This document shows, one piece after another, positions 51,318 to 60,069 of a stretch of 64,000 bases of DNA; within the stretch, counting starts at the first letter, position 1, and each line of letters opens with the position of its first letter. The notes below the pieces were generated by a model. The model made no database searches. It saw nothing but the letters and a program-made list of their open reading frames with translations, and was not told the DNA's origin. Position numbers and translations under genes: made by a program. This DNA comes from Colletes latitarsis (Eukaryota > Arthropoda > Insecta > Hymenoptera > Colletidae). The stretch lies in assembly GCF_051014445.1 (NCBI RefSeq), contig NC_135146.1, positions 4,898,001-4,962,000 on the forward strand, written 5' to 3'.

Positions 51318-53661
51318 ATGGCATCAATAAAAAATAAAACAACCATGGGTACGGAGGGAGGCAGCGCGGGATCGCGTCTCGCGGCCGCTGCTGCCTCGCA
51401 GCGTGTGGAGAGGAGTGAAGGGGCTCGTGGGGCAGCTTCTAGGGGGAAGCGTCAGGCGGACCCGGAAGAGCCGGGTAGTGCCAGCTCGGCGGCTTCTTCG
51501 GAGGAGTGGCGCGTGGTAAGGGAAGGGCAGAGGAAGAAGAGAAAGAAGGACGTGTTGGGCGAAAAAATTCGCGCTGAGATGGGGAAGAAGGAGGGCGAGG
51601 CTCTGTAGAAAGAAGGTGGTCTGGAAAGAGAAGGTGGTCGAGGTGGCGGAGAAGTCGGCCAACTTGAAGGGGACGTCGGTGAGGGACCTCAAGTTTGCGG
51701 CGGAATTCATCCGGGTAGCTGCGACCGAACTGCAGAATAGGATGACGGTCGCTTCCACCCGCAGGACACGGGAGCGACAGCTCGAAGCGGAGCTGCGGGA
51801 GGCGCGGCGAGAGCTGAACGCTCTTAGGGGTCGGCGAGCGGGCAATCTCCCCGAACCGGTAGTAATGCCGGAAGCGGTGGCCGCTCTCGCTTCGACCAGC
51901 CTTGCTGCGGAGGCCACCCTGATGGCGCATCCGGGACAAGAGGCTTCCTCGCCCACAGCAGGGATTACGGGGAGGGGTGATGTGGTGGAGGTGATGGCAA
52001 AGGGGGGAGAGGGTGTTGGAGCTCCTCCTACTTTGTCACCAGTGACTCCCTCCCCGGGAGATGTTGAGGCCCTTGTAAGGGGCGTAGAGGCGGCGTTGGA
52101 GGGACGGTTCCGAGCGATGCGGGAGGAGATTATTCGCTCCCTCGCTCGCCCGGCCGCCTCATCCGCTGCTCTGGTGCGGCCGCGGGTCGGTAGGCCGAAC
52201 GACCCGGCGCGCATGGTGACAGCTGCGCCCCAAGCAGGGCAGGAGACGGCGGCGCAACCCCGGATGGAGAGGGAAATAACGGCCACCAACAGGAGGACGA
52301 GGAAGAAACGGGAGCAGAGGGCCAGGCGGAAACTAAGGCTGGCGGCCAACCATCCAGCCACGTCCTCCTCCGTTGCGGGTGTGGGGGGGAAAGGAGCCCA
52401 GAGACGACCCCAGTCCCGGGCAGCCATCCTCCCATTATCTGCCTCCCTAACCTTGCCGGCGGCTACGGTTCCGGCGGGGAGGGCGGCCGGGCAGTCGTGG
52501 GCGGAGGCGGTGAAGCGTGGGCGCGCCAGTCAAAAGCCCGCCCAGCCCGCCGCGAAAGCTGCCCAGGTCCGACCGATACACGTCCGGGACAAACCCCCTG
52601 TGAAGCAGCCGGGCAATAGTGGTCCTCCTCCCCAACCTGCGCGGGAGGCAAAAGCACTTCCGATGGCCGGCCGTCCGCCAAAAACGGCGGCTGTTGCCAT
52701 CGATGCCGAGGAGGGCTCGTCTGCCACATTGGCCGAGGCGATGTCGAGGGCGCGGGCGAGTATCAAGCTCGCGGACCTTGGCATCGCTGAGGTCAAGATG
52801 AAACGGGCAATTACGGGGGGGCTGTTGCTCGAGATCCCCGGACCAGAGGGGGAGGCTAAGGCGGATGCCTTGGCCGCTAAGTTGAAGGAGGCCCTGTCCG
52901 GGATGGCGGTCAAGGTGGCCTGCCCGGTGAAACGGACCGAGTTGCGGGTGAGCAGCCTAGATGATGCCGCTACCCCGGCGGAAGTCCGCGTAGCCATTGC
53001 GGCCTTGGGTGGGTGCCCAGAGGTGGGAGTGCAGGTAGGCGAGTTACGCCGGACCCCGACATCTCTGGGCACTATCTGGGTTAGGTGCCCCATCACAGCC
53101 GCCGTCAAAATTGCTGCGGCCGGCAGGGTTAAGGTGGGATGGACCTCCGCCAAGGTGGAGGTCCTGCCGCCACGTCCGCTGCAGTGCTACCGCTGCCTGG
53201 AGACAGGCCATGTCAGGCAGCGGTGCACGGCGACGGTGGATCGGAGTGGCCGCTGCTACAAATGCGGCTCCTCCGACCACCGTGCCAAGCAGTGTGGAGC
53301 GGCGTCTCCGGTATGTCCACTGTGCGTGGATATACCGGGGAGACCCACGGGGCATCGACTGGGTGGGCCGGGGTGTGCACCCCCACCCAGGCGGAACCGT
53401 GTAGGACGGGCCACGGGGCGGAAACTCCCCAGCGGTAAGGTGGGAGACGGCGTTAATGTGCCTCCCGCTACCACAGTTAAGGAGTTGGGACTGGGGGCTA
53501 TGCCCCCAGCAGTCGAGCAAGGGGAGGTAGTAGTTACTGCCCCAGCAATGGAGGTGGATGAAGCTGCCGGGGGGGATGGGCTCCTCCCGGCGGCGGAGTC
53601 TAGGGGGGAGGTCACCTCTCCGTCTGTGGGTAATGGCCTGGAGGAGGTCATGAAGGCCTAG
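51318..53661 (+). pseudogene. ORF1, gag-like nucleic-acid-binding protein (frameshifted)
   Basis: ORF1 proteins of R1-clade elements bind element RNA and form the ribonucleoprotein used in retrotransposition. Reading starts at ATG 51318 or, in better Kozak context (AACCATGGG), at in-frame ATG 51345. It is open to TAG at 51607. The frame one base on is open from before 51601 to TAG 53659, so a single extra base near 51580-51615 best explains the break. The N-terminal part is charged and Ala/Ser/Glu/Lys-rich. After a Pro/Ala-rich middle come three zinc knuckles: C-X2-C-X4-H-X4-C at 53185-53226 and again at 53254-53295, and a longer third C-X2-C...H...C at 53314-53376, the usual R1-type trio. 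About 780 codons in total, long but reasonable for the clade. The acidic C-terminal tail overlaps the start of the ORF2 frame. Long open frames on the other strand here are GC-bias shadows. Confidence 0.85.
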
Positions 53662-56600
53662 AGTTCACCCTCCTCCAGGCCAATTTGGCGAGGGCTCGCA
53701 GGGCACAGGACATGTTTGTTCACGCCCTGCGGGCCCAAAGGGTTGGCCTGGCCATCGCCGCCGAGCCGTACATGGTTCCCGACCAGCCCAATTGGGTCGG
53801 GAGCCTGTGCGGACTGGTAGCGATGGTCTAGGCGTGGCCGCCAGACTCCCCCCCGTTACCATCCTGCATCGGGGGAGGGGGTTTCTGGCGGTCCAATGGG
53901 GGACAATCGCGGTGGTGGGCTGCTACGTGACGCCCAACTGCGACCTCGCCACATATGCGGCATATCTGGACGGGGTGGGCGGTTGTATCAGGAGATGCCT
54001 ACCCCGTCCGATACTGGTCCTGGGGGATTTCAATGCTCATGCAGCTGCATGGGGCAACCCCAGGACCAACCGCCGTGGCGAGGCGCTATTGGGGTGGGCG
54101 GCTGAGCACGACTTCCGGCTGGTGAATCGGGGCTCCGAAGCCACTTTCGTAGGGCCGCAGGGAACGTCCGTCATCGATTTGACGTGGGCAACCCCTGCGG
54201 CCCTGCGATTCGTGTCGGGGTGGCGAGTGGCCGTAGAGGTGGCCACACTTAGTGACCACCTCTACATCACCATGTCGGTGAAGGCCACCCCGGCACGAAG
54301 GGAGCCCCTGGGCCGGAGGCGTGCGGCGGATGCCGTGGCCCAACCGCGATGGTCCCTCAAGAGGGTGAGTTGGGAGATGGCAGAGGCAGCCGCAACGGTG
54401 GCAGCCTGGTCCCAGCCAGAGGATGGACCCGTCAACGACGTCGAGCAAGAGGCCGAGTGGTTTCGGGGCACATTCAAGGAGGTGCGATGCCTCCATGCCC
54501 CGGACCAGGCCTCCCAGAAGACAGGGCGCGGCGTATTGGTGGTCGCCGCACATCGAGCAGTGCAACGCTCGTTGTGCGCGCGCCCGCCGTAGATACACCC
54601 GCGCCCGACGGTCACGTCGTCGACACCCGACCGCGGAGCAGATGGCGCGCATATACGAGGAGTTCGCCAGGGAGCGGCGGATCCTCCAGCGCGCCATCCG
54701 AGACGCCAAGGCACAGGCATGGAAGGATCTCCTCTGGGAGCTGAACAGAGATCCGTGGGGGCGCCCGTATAAGCTTATAATGGACAAGCTTCGTCCATGG
54801 GCGCCCCCACTGACAGAGACTCTCGACCTCCAGTTTTTAGAGGAGGTGGTATCAACCCTGTTCCCGGGGTCTAACCGGGTCGGGGTACCACCTCCCCGAG
54901 AACCCTGGGACCCTTCCATCTGGTCCCAGGAACTGGAGGTCACCCCCGAGGAGATGGGCCGGGTCGTTCGTCGGATGGGGTCACGGAGGGTTGCTCCGGG
55001 TCCCGACGGCGTGCCCGGCCAGGTGTTGGCCTGTGCTCTGGGCGCCTTGAGCCCGCGGTTCGGGAGGCTGCTCAGCGGTTGCCTCCGCCGGGGGGTATTT
55101 CCCTCACCCTGGAAGGCGGCGCGGCTGGTCCTTCTCCAGAAGGCGAGAAGGCCCGCAAGTACGTCCTCCGCGTACCGGCCGGTGTGTTTGTTGGTTGAGG
55201 CGGGCAAGCTCTTTGAGCGCATAGTGGCAGCCCGCCTCTCCAACCACCTGTCCACAGTAGGACCCGACTTGGCCCCCTGCCAATTCGGCTTTAGAGAGGG
55301 ACGCTCCACGCTTGATGCCGTCCAGCTGGTCCGGTCCCTCTCTCAGGGGGCCACCTCCCAGGGTAGGGTGGTTCTGGCGATATCGATAGATATCGTCAAT
55401 GCCTTTAACACCCTACCCTGGGAGACGATTATGGGGGCACTAGACTTTCATCGTGTGCCCCCATACCTGAAGAGGATAGTCGGGTCCTACCTTAGCGACA
55501 GGTGGATCAGTTGCACCGGCCGGGATGGAGTACACATGCGGAGGGGAGTCGTACGCGGTGTTCCGCAGGGGTCGGTTCTAGGGCCCCTGCTATGGAACAT
55601 CGGGTACGACTCGGTACTGCGAGCCCCTCTGCCCGCTGACGTGGCGCTGGCGTGTTATGCCGATGACACGCTGGTGCTCGTCAGCGGGTCAGACTGGAGA
55701 GGGACAGCGCGCGCCGCGGAGGTGGCGGTGGACACCGTCGTCGCCGAAATTCGCAGGCTGGGCCTAGAGGTGGCACCCCAGAAAACGGAGGCCATGTATT
55801 TTGAAAAACTTGGCCCCCGTGGGGTGCCGCCGGCCGGCCTGCGGATACGAGTTGGGACAGCCTACGTTGAGGTGAAGGCCCATATGAAATACCTGGGCCT
55901 GATCCTCGACAGCCGGTGGCGCTTCGTCGAGCATTTCGATCGCTTGGCCCCCCGTGTGGAGAGGGCGGCTGCCGCGTTAGGCCGCCTTCTTCCAAATATC
56001 GGGGGGCCTGATGTTGGAGTCCGCCGCCTCTATGTGGAGGTGGTGCGTTCAATTGCCCTCTACGGGGCCCCAATCTGGGCCCCACAACTGGATGCCAGCC
56101 GGCGCAGCATCTCCGTGCTGCGCCGCGTCAACCGTCGGCTGGCAATTCGGGTTGTTAGAGGGTATCGCACCATCTCCCACGAGGCGGCGACTACCCTGGC
56201 CTGCCTCCCGCCCCTCGAGCTCCTAGCCTGGAGGAACCAATTGGTTTTCCGGCATTCCAGGGGGCTTCAGGAGGCTGGGAGGCCGCCAGAGGAGAGGAGG
56301 CAAGCGGTCGAAGCGACGAGGCGCCATGCCCAACGGACCGTTTTGTTTGTGTGGTTCCATCAACTCATTCAGTCTGGTGGAGCCACACAAAGGTCCGTTG
56401 GTGCAGTCCTGCCACATTGGCAAGAGTGGCAGGACAACCCGGGTAGGTTGTCCTACAGGATGACACAGGTGCTCACCGGGCATGGTTGTTTTGGTGAGTA
56501 CCTGTGTCGAATCGGGAAGGAGGCGACGGCGGTGTGCCACCACTGTGGGGACACTCAGGACACGGCGCAGCACACGCTGGCAGCCTGCCCAGCGTGGGCA

Positions 56601-56840
56601 GATGAGCGCCGTGTCCTGCAACAGGAAGTAGGGAAGAACCTCTCGCTGGCCACAGTAGTTGGCAAGATGGTGGCCAGCGAGAGGACATGGCAAGTGGTGG
56701 CCTCCTTCTGTGAGGTAGTCATGTCACAGAAGGGGGCCGCCGAGCGGGCGCGCGAGCGGGCCGCGCATCCCGCTCGGAGAGGAAGGGCTCGGAGAGGGGC
56801 GAGGGCGAGGCGACCTTCTCCTCCTGGCCCCCTCCAATAG
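53634..56840 (+). pseudogene. ORF2, endonuclease-reverse transcriptase (two frameshifts)
   Basis: ORF2 nicks the target and copies the RNA there. The frame opens after TAA 53631, overlaps ORF1 by 28 bases, and lacks an ATG before 53712, inside the conserved endonuclease start. Endonuclease motifs: EPY (Glu at 53763), GDFN (54023-54034), SDH (54251-54259). RT motifs: GPDG near 55000, FREGRST from 55284, motif A with Asp 55389-55391, motif B GVPQGS from 55557, YADD with Asp pair 55662-55667. A C-X2-C-X8-H-X4-C motif lies at 56535-56588, as in R1 relatives. The catalytic residues I can see are intact. An in-frame TAG sits at 53829; the reading frame then shifts by one missing base, most simply in the C7 run 53848-53854, and returns by one extra base near 54474-54490. 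The stop is TAG 56838. The long minus-strand open frame at 54086-55309 is a shadow. Confidence 0.88.
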
Positions 56841-57227
56841 TTCCTGAAGAGGTGGGCGGCCCGTCAACTTTCACCTCAGGCCACCACGTCGATGGCCGAG
56901 GGATGGACGGACCGCCCGTGGGGGCTGCAGGTGCTGGGCACAAGGGGCCCGAGCACCCAAAGCAGTCCCGGGGCCGCGGGCGTCGGGTGACCTGGCGTCT
57001 GCGGCGGAGAAATCATGGGGGGAGGGACACGTTGTCGTTCCCCCCGGGATGAGCCTCGACAGGCAAGGCGCGGCGGGGGACTCCGTGATGTCTCACTAGA
57101 GTTCCCGGTCCCCCGCCGCAGCGCCCGAGAACGGTCACCGTGGGGTTTTAGCCGGTAGGAGTCCGGCACTACCCCGAGGCCCTCCCCTGCTTAAGGCCTC
57201 GGGGTGTCCATGAGGATTTCCCCACGT
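56841..57227 (+). other. 3' UTR of the R1-like element
   Basis: GC-rich, 387 bp, with no AATAAA. It contains GGTCACCGTGGGGTTTTAG at 57133-57151, shared with the second insertion in this window. A perfect 11-bp hairpin follows (57171-57181 with 57195-57205), then GGATTTCCCCACG just before the A tract. In R1- and LINE-type elements the 3' UTR is where the reverse transcriptase recognises its RNA; such a role here is inference. Confidence 0.75.
57171..57205 (+). other. 3' UTR terminal hairpin
   Basis: ACCCCGAGGCC pairs perfectly with GGCCTCGGGGT across a 13-base loop. It lies 22 bases upstream of the poly(A). The second insertion has an unrelated but similarly placed GC stem, so the structure rather than the sequence is shared. 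Confidence 0.75.
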
Positions 57228-57248
57228 AAAAAAAAAAAAAAAAAAAAA
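57228..57248 (+). other. Poly(A) tail of the R1-like element
   Basis: An uninterrupted run of 21 A directly abuts the 3' target-site duplication. Confidence 0.95.
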
Positions 57249-57263
57249 GGTCTGGTATATCCC
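57249..57263. repeat. Target-site duplication, 3' side of R1-like element
   Basis: GGTCTGGTATATCCC is identical to 50509-50523. It continues directly into ordinary satellite (ATCATCTGGCTC). Unoccupied versions of the same variant site, with TATATCCC, are seen in later units near 59041-59051 and 61091-61105. Confidence 0.93.
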
Positions 57264-59773
57264 ATCATCTGGCTCATACTTTCACATTTTTCGCATACTT
57301 GATTGCAAGATCCTGGGCGTCTTCTGGTTTGGATCACGTAGTAATGTGATACTACACACAAGCAGTGAGTTAAACCTGGATTTAATCTACATTTTCCGAT
57401 CAATATTTTAGACGATTACACCGGTTAGGTCAGGATTAGGTCTGGTATTTGCCATCATCTGGCTCATACTTTCGCATTTTTCGCATACTTGTTGACACGA
57501 TCCTGGGCGTTTACCGGGTTGCATCATGTAGTAGTGAGGTACCACACAGAAACAGTGAATTAATCCTGAATTCGATCTATATTTTAGTGGATAACACCGG
57601 TTAGGTCTGGGTTAGAGCTCGTATTTGCCATCACCTGGCTCATACTTTCGCATTTTTGGCATAATTGTTGGCCAGATGCTGGGCTCTTTCTGGTTTTGGA
57701 TCACGTAGTAATGTGGTACCACACTGAAACAGTGAGTTAAACCTGGATTCAATCTATATTTTAGAGGATAAAACGGGTTAGGTCAGGGTTAGTTCTGGTA
57801 TTTGCCATCATCCGGCTAATACGTTCGCATTTTTCGCGAACTTTTTGGCCAGATCCTGGGCGTTTTCTGGGATGGATCACGTAGTAGCATGGTACCACAC
57901 TGAAACAGTGAATTAGTCCTGGATTCGATCTATATTTTAGAGGATAACACGGGTTAGGTCAGGGTTAGGTCTGGTATTTGCCATCATCTGGCTCATAATT
58001 TCGCATTTTTCGCATACTTGTTTGCCAGATACTGGGCTTTTTCTGGGCTGGGTCACGTAGTAATGTGCTACCACACTGAAACAGTGAATTAGTCCTGGAT
58101 TCGATCTATACTTTAGAAGATAACACCGGTTAGGTCAGTGTCAGGTCTGGTATATTCCATCATCTGGCTCATACTTTCACATTTTTCGCATACTTGATTG
58201 CAAGATCCTGGGCGTTTTCTGGTTTGGATCACGTAGTAATGTGGTACTACACACAAGCAGTGAGTTAAACCTGGATTTAATCTACATTTTCCGATCAATA
58301 TTTTAGACGATTACACCGGTTAGGTCAGGGTTAGGTCTGCTATTTGCCTTCATCTGGCTCATACTTTCGCATTTTTCGCAGACTTGTTGGCCACATCCTG
58401 GGCATTTTCAGGTTTGGATCACACAGTAATGTGGTACCACACTGAAACAGTGAATTTATCCTGGATTCGATCTATATTTTAGAGGATAACACCGGTTAGG
58501 TCAGGGGTAGGTCTGGTATTTGCCATCATCCGGCTCATACGTTCGCATTATTCGCGAACTTTTTGGCGAGATCCTGGGCCTTTTTCTGGGATGGATCACG
58601 TAGTAGCATGGTACCACAATGAAGCAGTGAGTTAATCCTGGATTCAATCTATATTTTCGAGGATAACTCCGGTTAGGTCAGGGTTAGGTCTGGTATTTGC
58701 CATCATCTGGCTCATACTTTCGCATATTTCGCAGACTTGTTGGCCATATCCAGGGCTCTTTCTGCTTCGGATCTTGTAGTAATGTGGTACCACACTGAAA
58801 CTGTGAATTAATCCTGGATTCAATCTATATTTTAGAGGATAACACAGGTTAGGTCAGGGTTAGGTCAGGTATTTGCCATCACCTGGCTCATACTTTCGCA
58901 TTTTTCGCATACTTGTTTGCCAGATGCTGGGCTTTTTCTGGGTTGGGTCACGAAGTAATGTGCTACCACACTGAAACAGTGAGTTAGTCCTGGATTCGAT
59001 CTATATTTTAGAAGATAACACCGGTTAGGTCAGTGTCAGGTCTGGTATATCCCATCATCTGGCTCATACTTTCTCATTTTTCGCATACTTGATTGCAAGA
59101 TCCTGGGCGTTTTCTGGTTTGGATCACGTAGTAATGTGGTACTACACACAAGCAGTGAGTTAAACCTGGATTTAATATACATTTTCCGATCAATATTTTA
59201 GACGATTACACCGGTTAGGTCAGGGTTAGGTCTGCTATTTGCCTTCATCTGGCTCATACATTCGCATTTTTCGCATACTTGTTGGCCAGATCCTGGTCTT
59301 TTTCTGGTTTGGATCACGTAGGAGCATGGTACCACACTGAAACAGTGAATTAGTCCTGGATTCGATCTATAGTTTAGAAGATAACACCGGTTAGGTCAGT
59401 GTCAGGTCTGGTATATCCCATCATCTGGCTCATACTTTCTCATTTTTCGCATACTTGATTGCAAGATCCTGGGCGTTTTCTGGTATGGATCACGTAGTAA
59501 TGTGGTACTACACACAAACAGTGAGTTAAACCTGGATTTAATCTACATTTTCGAGCATAACACCGGTTAGGTCAGGGTTAGGTCAGGTATATGCCATCAT
59601 CTGGCTCATACTTTCGCATTTTTCGCATACTTGTTTGCCAGATGCTGGGCTTTTTCTGGGTTGGGTCACGTAGTAATGTGCTACCACACTGAAACAGTGA
59701 ATTAATCCTGGATTCGATCTTTATTTTAGAGGATAACACCGGTTAGGTCAGGGTTCGGTCTGGTATTTGCCAT

Positions 59774-59790
59774 CATCTGGCTCATACTTT
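59774..59790. repeat. Target-site duplication, left side of truncated insertion
   Basis: CATCTGGCTCATACTTT is repeated at 60053-60069. The last three T merge with the poly(T), so the true length is 14-17 bp. Confidence 0.88.
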
Positions 59791-60052
59791 TTTTTTTTTT
59801 TTTTTTTTTTCTTTTTGTCGTGGGGAAAATCTTCGAAAGACTCCCTCCCACCTCCTTGGGGAGAGGTGGGAGGGGTGTGTGGGATTCCCCGCGCCCGTAC
59901 AACGACAGGCGCGGGACCTACCCACTAAAAACCCCACGGTGACCCTTCGGCACGCTTTGGGAGGATACCGGGAATCGCTCAAAGCATTCTTCCAGTATCC
60001 TCCCCGTGCCCGCGCTTCCGCGCCCATCCCCCGGTGGGACAATCGGTCCCCC
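59791..60052 (-). mobile_element. 5'-truncated non-LTR element tail (262 bp), minus strand
   Basis: The insertion starts with a T tract (59791-59810, the poly(A) on the minus strand), then CTTTTTGTCGTGGGG, and ends at CGGTCCCC against the second target-site copy. On the minus strand it carries the GGTCACCGTGGGGTTTTTAG motif (59925-59944 on +) and ends with GATTTTCCCCACG before the A tail, matching the layout of the full element's 3' UTR. Three stems are visible: 59960-59968/59995-60003, 59888-59895/59908-59915 and 59843-59853/59864-59874. No coding capacity. The rest of the sequence differs, so it is a related family rather than the same one. A SINE sharing the LINE tail is possible but there is no tRNA-like head. 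Confidence 0.85.
59925..59944 (-). other. Shared 3' UTR motif in truncated insertion
   Basis: The minus strand reads GGTCACCGTGGGGTTTTTAG, one T longer than the copy at 57133-57151 in the full element. Both are followed within a few bases by GGTAGG. Confidence 0.8.
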
Positions 60053-60069
60053 CATCTGGCTCATACTTT
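60053..60069. repeat. Target-site duplication, right side of truncated insertion
   Basis: CATCTGGCTCATACTTT, identical to 59774-59790, continuing into satellite (CTCATTTTTCGC). Confidence 0.88.

Larger units (their letters stand above)
50524..57248 (+). mobile_element. R1-clade non-LTR retrotransposon, apparently full length, coding-defective
   Basis: A 6725-bp GC-rich insertion in AT-richer satellite, flanked by a perfect 15-bp direct repeat and ending in 21 A, the marks of target-primed reverse transcription. The order is 5' UTR, ORF1 (gag-like with three C-terminal zinc knuckles), ORF2 (APE-type endonuclease, reverse transcriptase, CCHC motif), a 3' UTR with a strong hairpin, and poly(A). 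There are no LTRs and I see no RNase H domain. These traits fit the R1 clade (R1, TRAS, SART, Waldo and relatives), which is largely arthropod. The clade call rests on domain order and motif style, since I could not search. ORF1 has one frameshift; ORF2 has two, plus an in-frame TAG, so this copy should not make full proteins unless the indels are sequencing errors. Confidence 0.93.
57249..59790. repeat. Satellite array between the two insertions
   Basis: About 14 units of the diverged type, in the same orientation and phase as the left arm. Characteristic variants are GTTGACACGATCC with GCATCATGTAG (57491) and ATTGCAAGATCC. No gene is visible. Confidence 0.95.

Noticed and set aside
51324..52427. 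Long minus-strand open frame (367 codons) opposite ORF1
   Set aside because: Shadow of the GC-rich ORF1; low-complexity Arg/Ser/Pro composition and no domain.
54086..55309. Minus-strand open frame of 407 codons opposite ORF2
   Set aside because: Shadow of the endonuclease-RT coding region, which shows clear catalytic motifs on the plus strand.
50524..57248. Canonical R1/R2 insertion in 28S rDNA
   Set aside because: Both flanks are satellite and the target-site duplication is satellite sequence.
50524..57248. LTR retrotransposon or endogenous virus
   Set aside because: No terminal repeats, protease, integrase or envelope; APE-type endonuclease and poly(A) end indicate a non-LTR element.
59791..60052. 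tRNA-derived SINE
   Set aside because: No A/B box promoter or tRNA-like head; the content matches the 3' UTR layout of the larger element.
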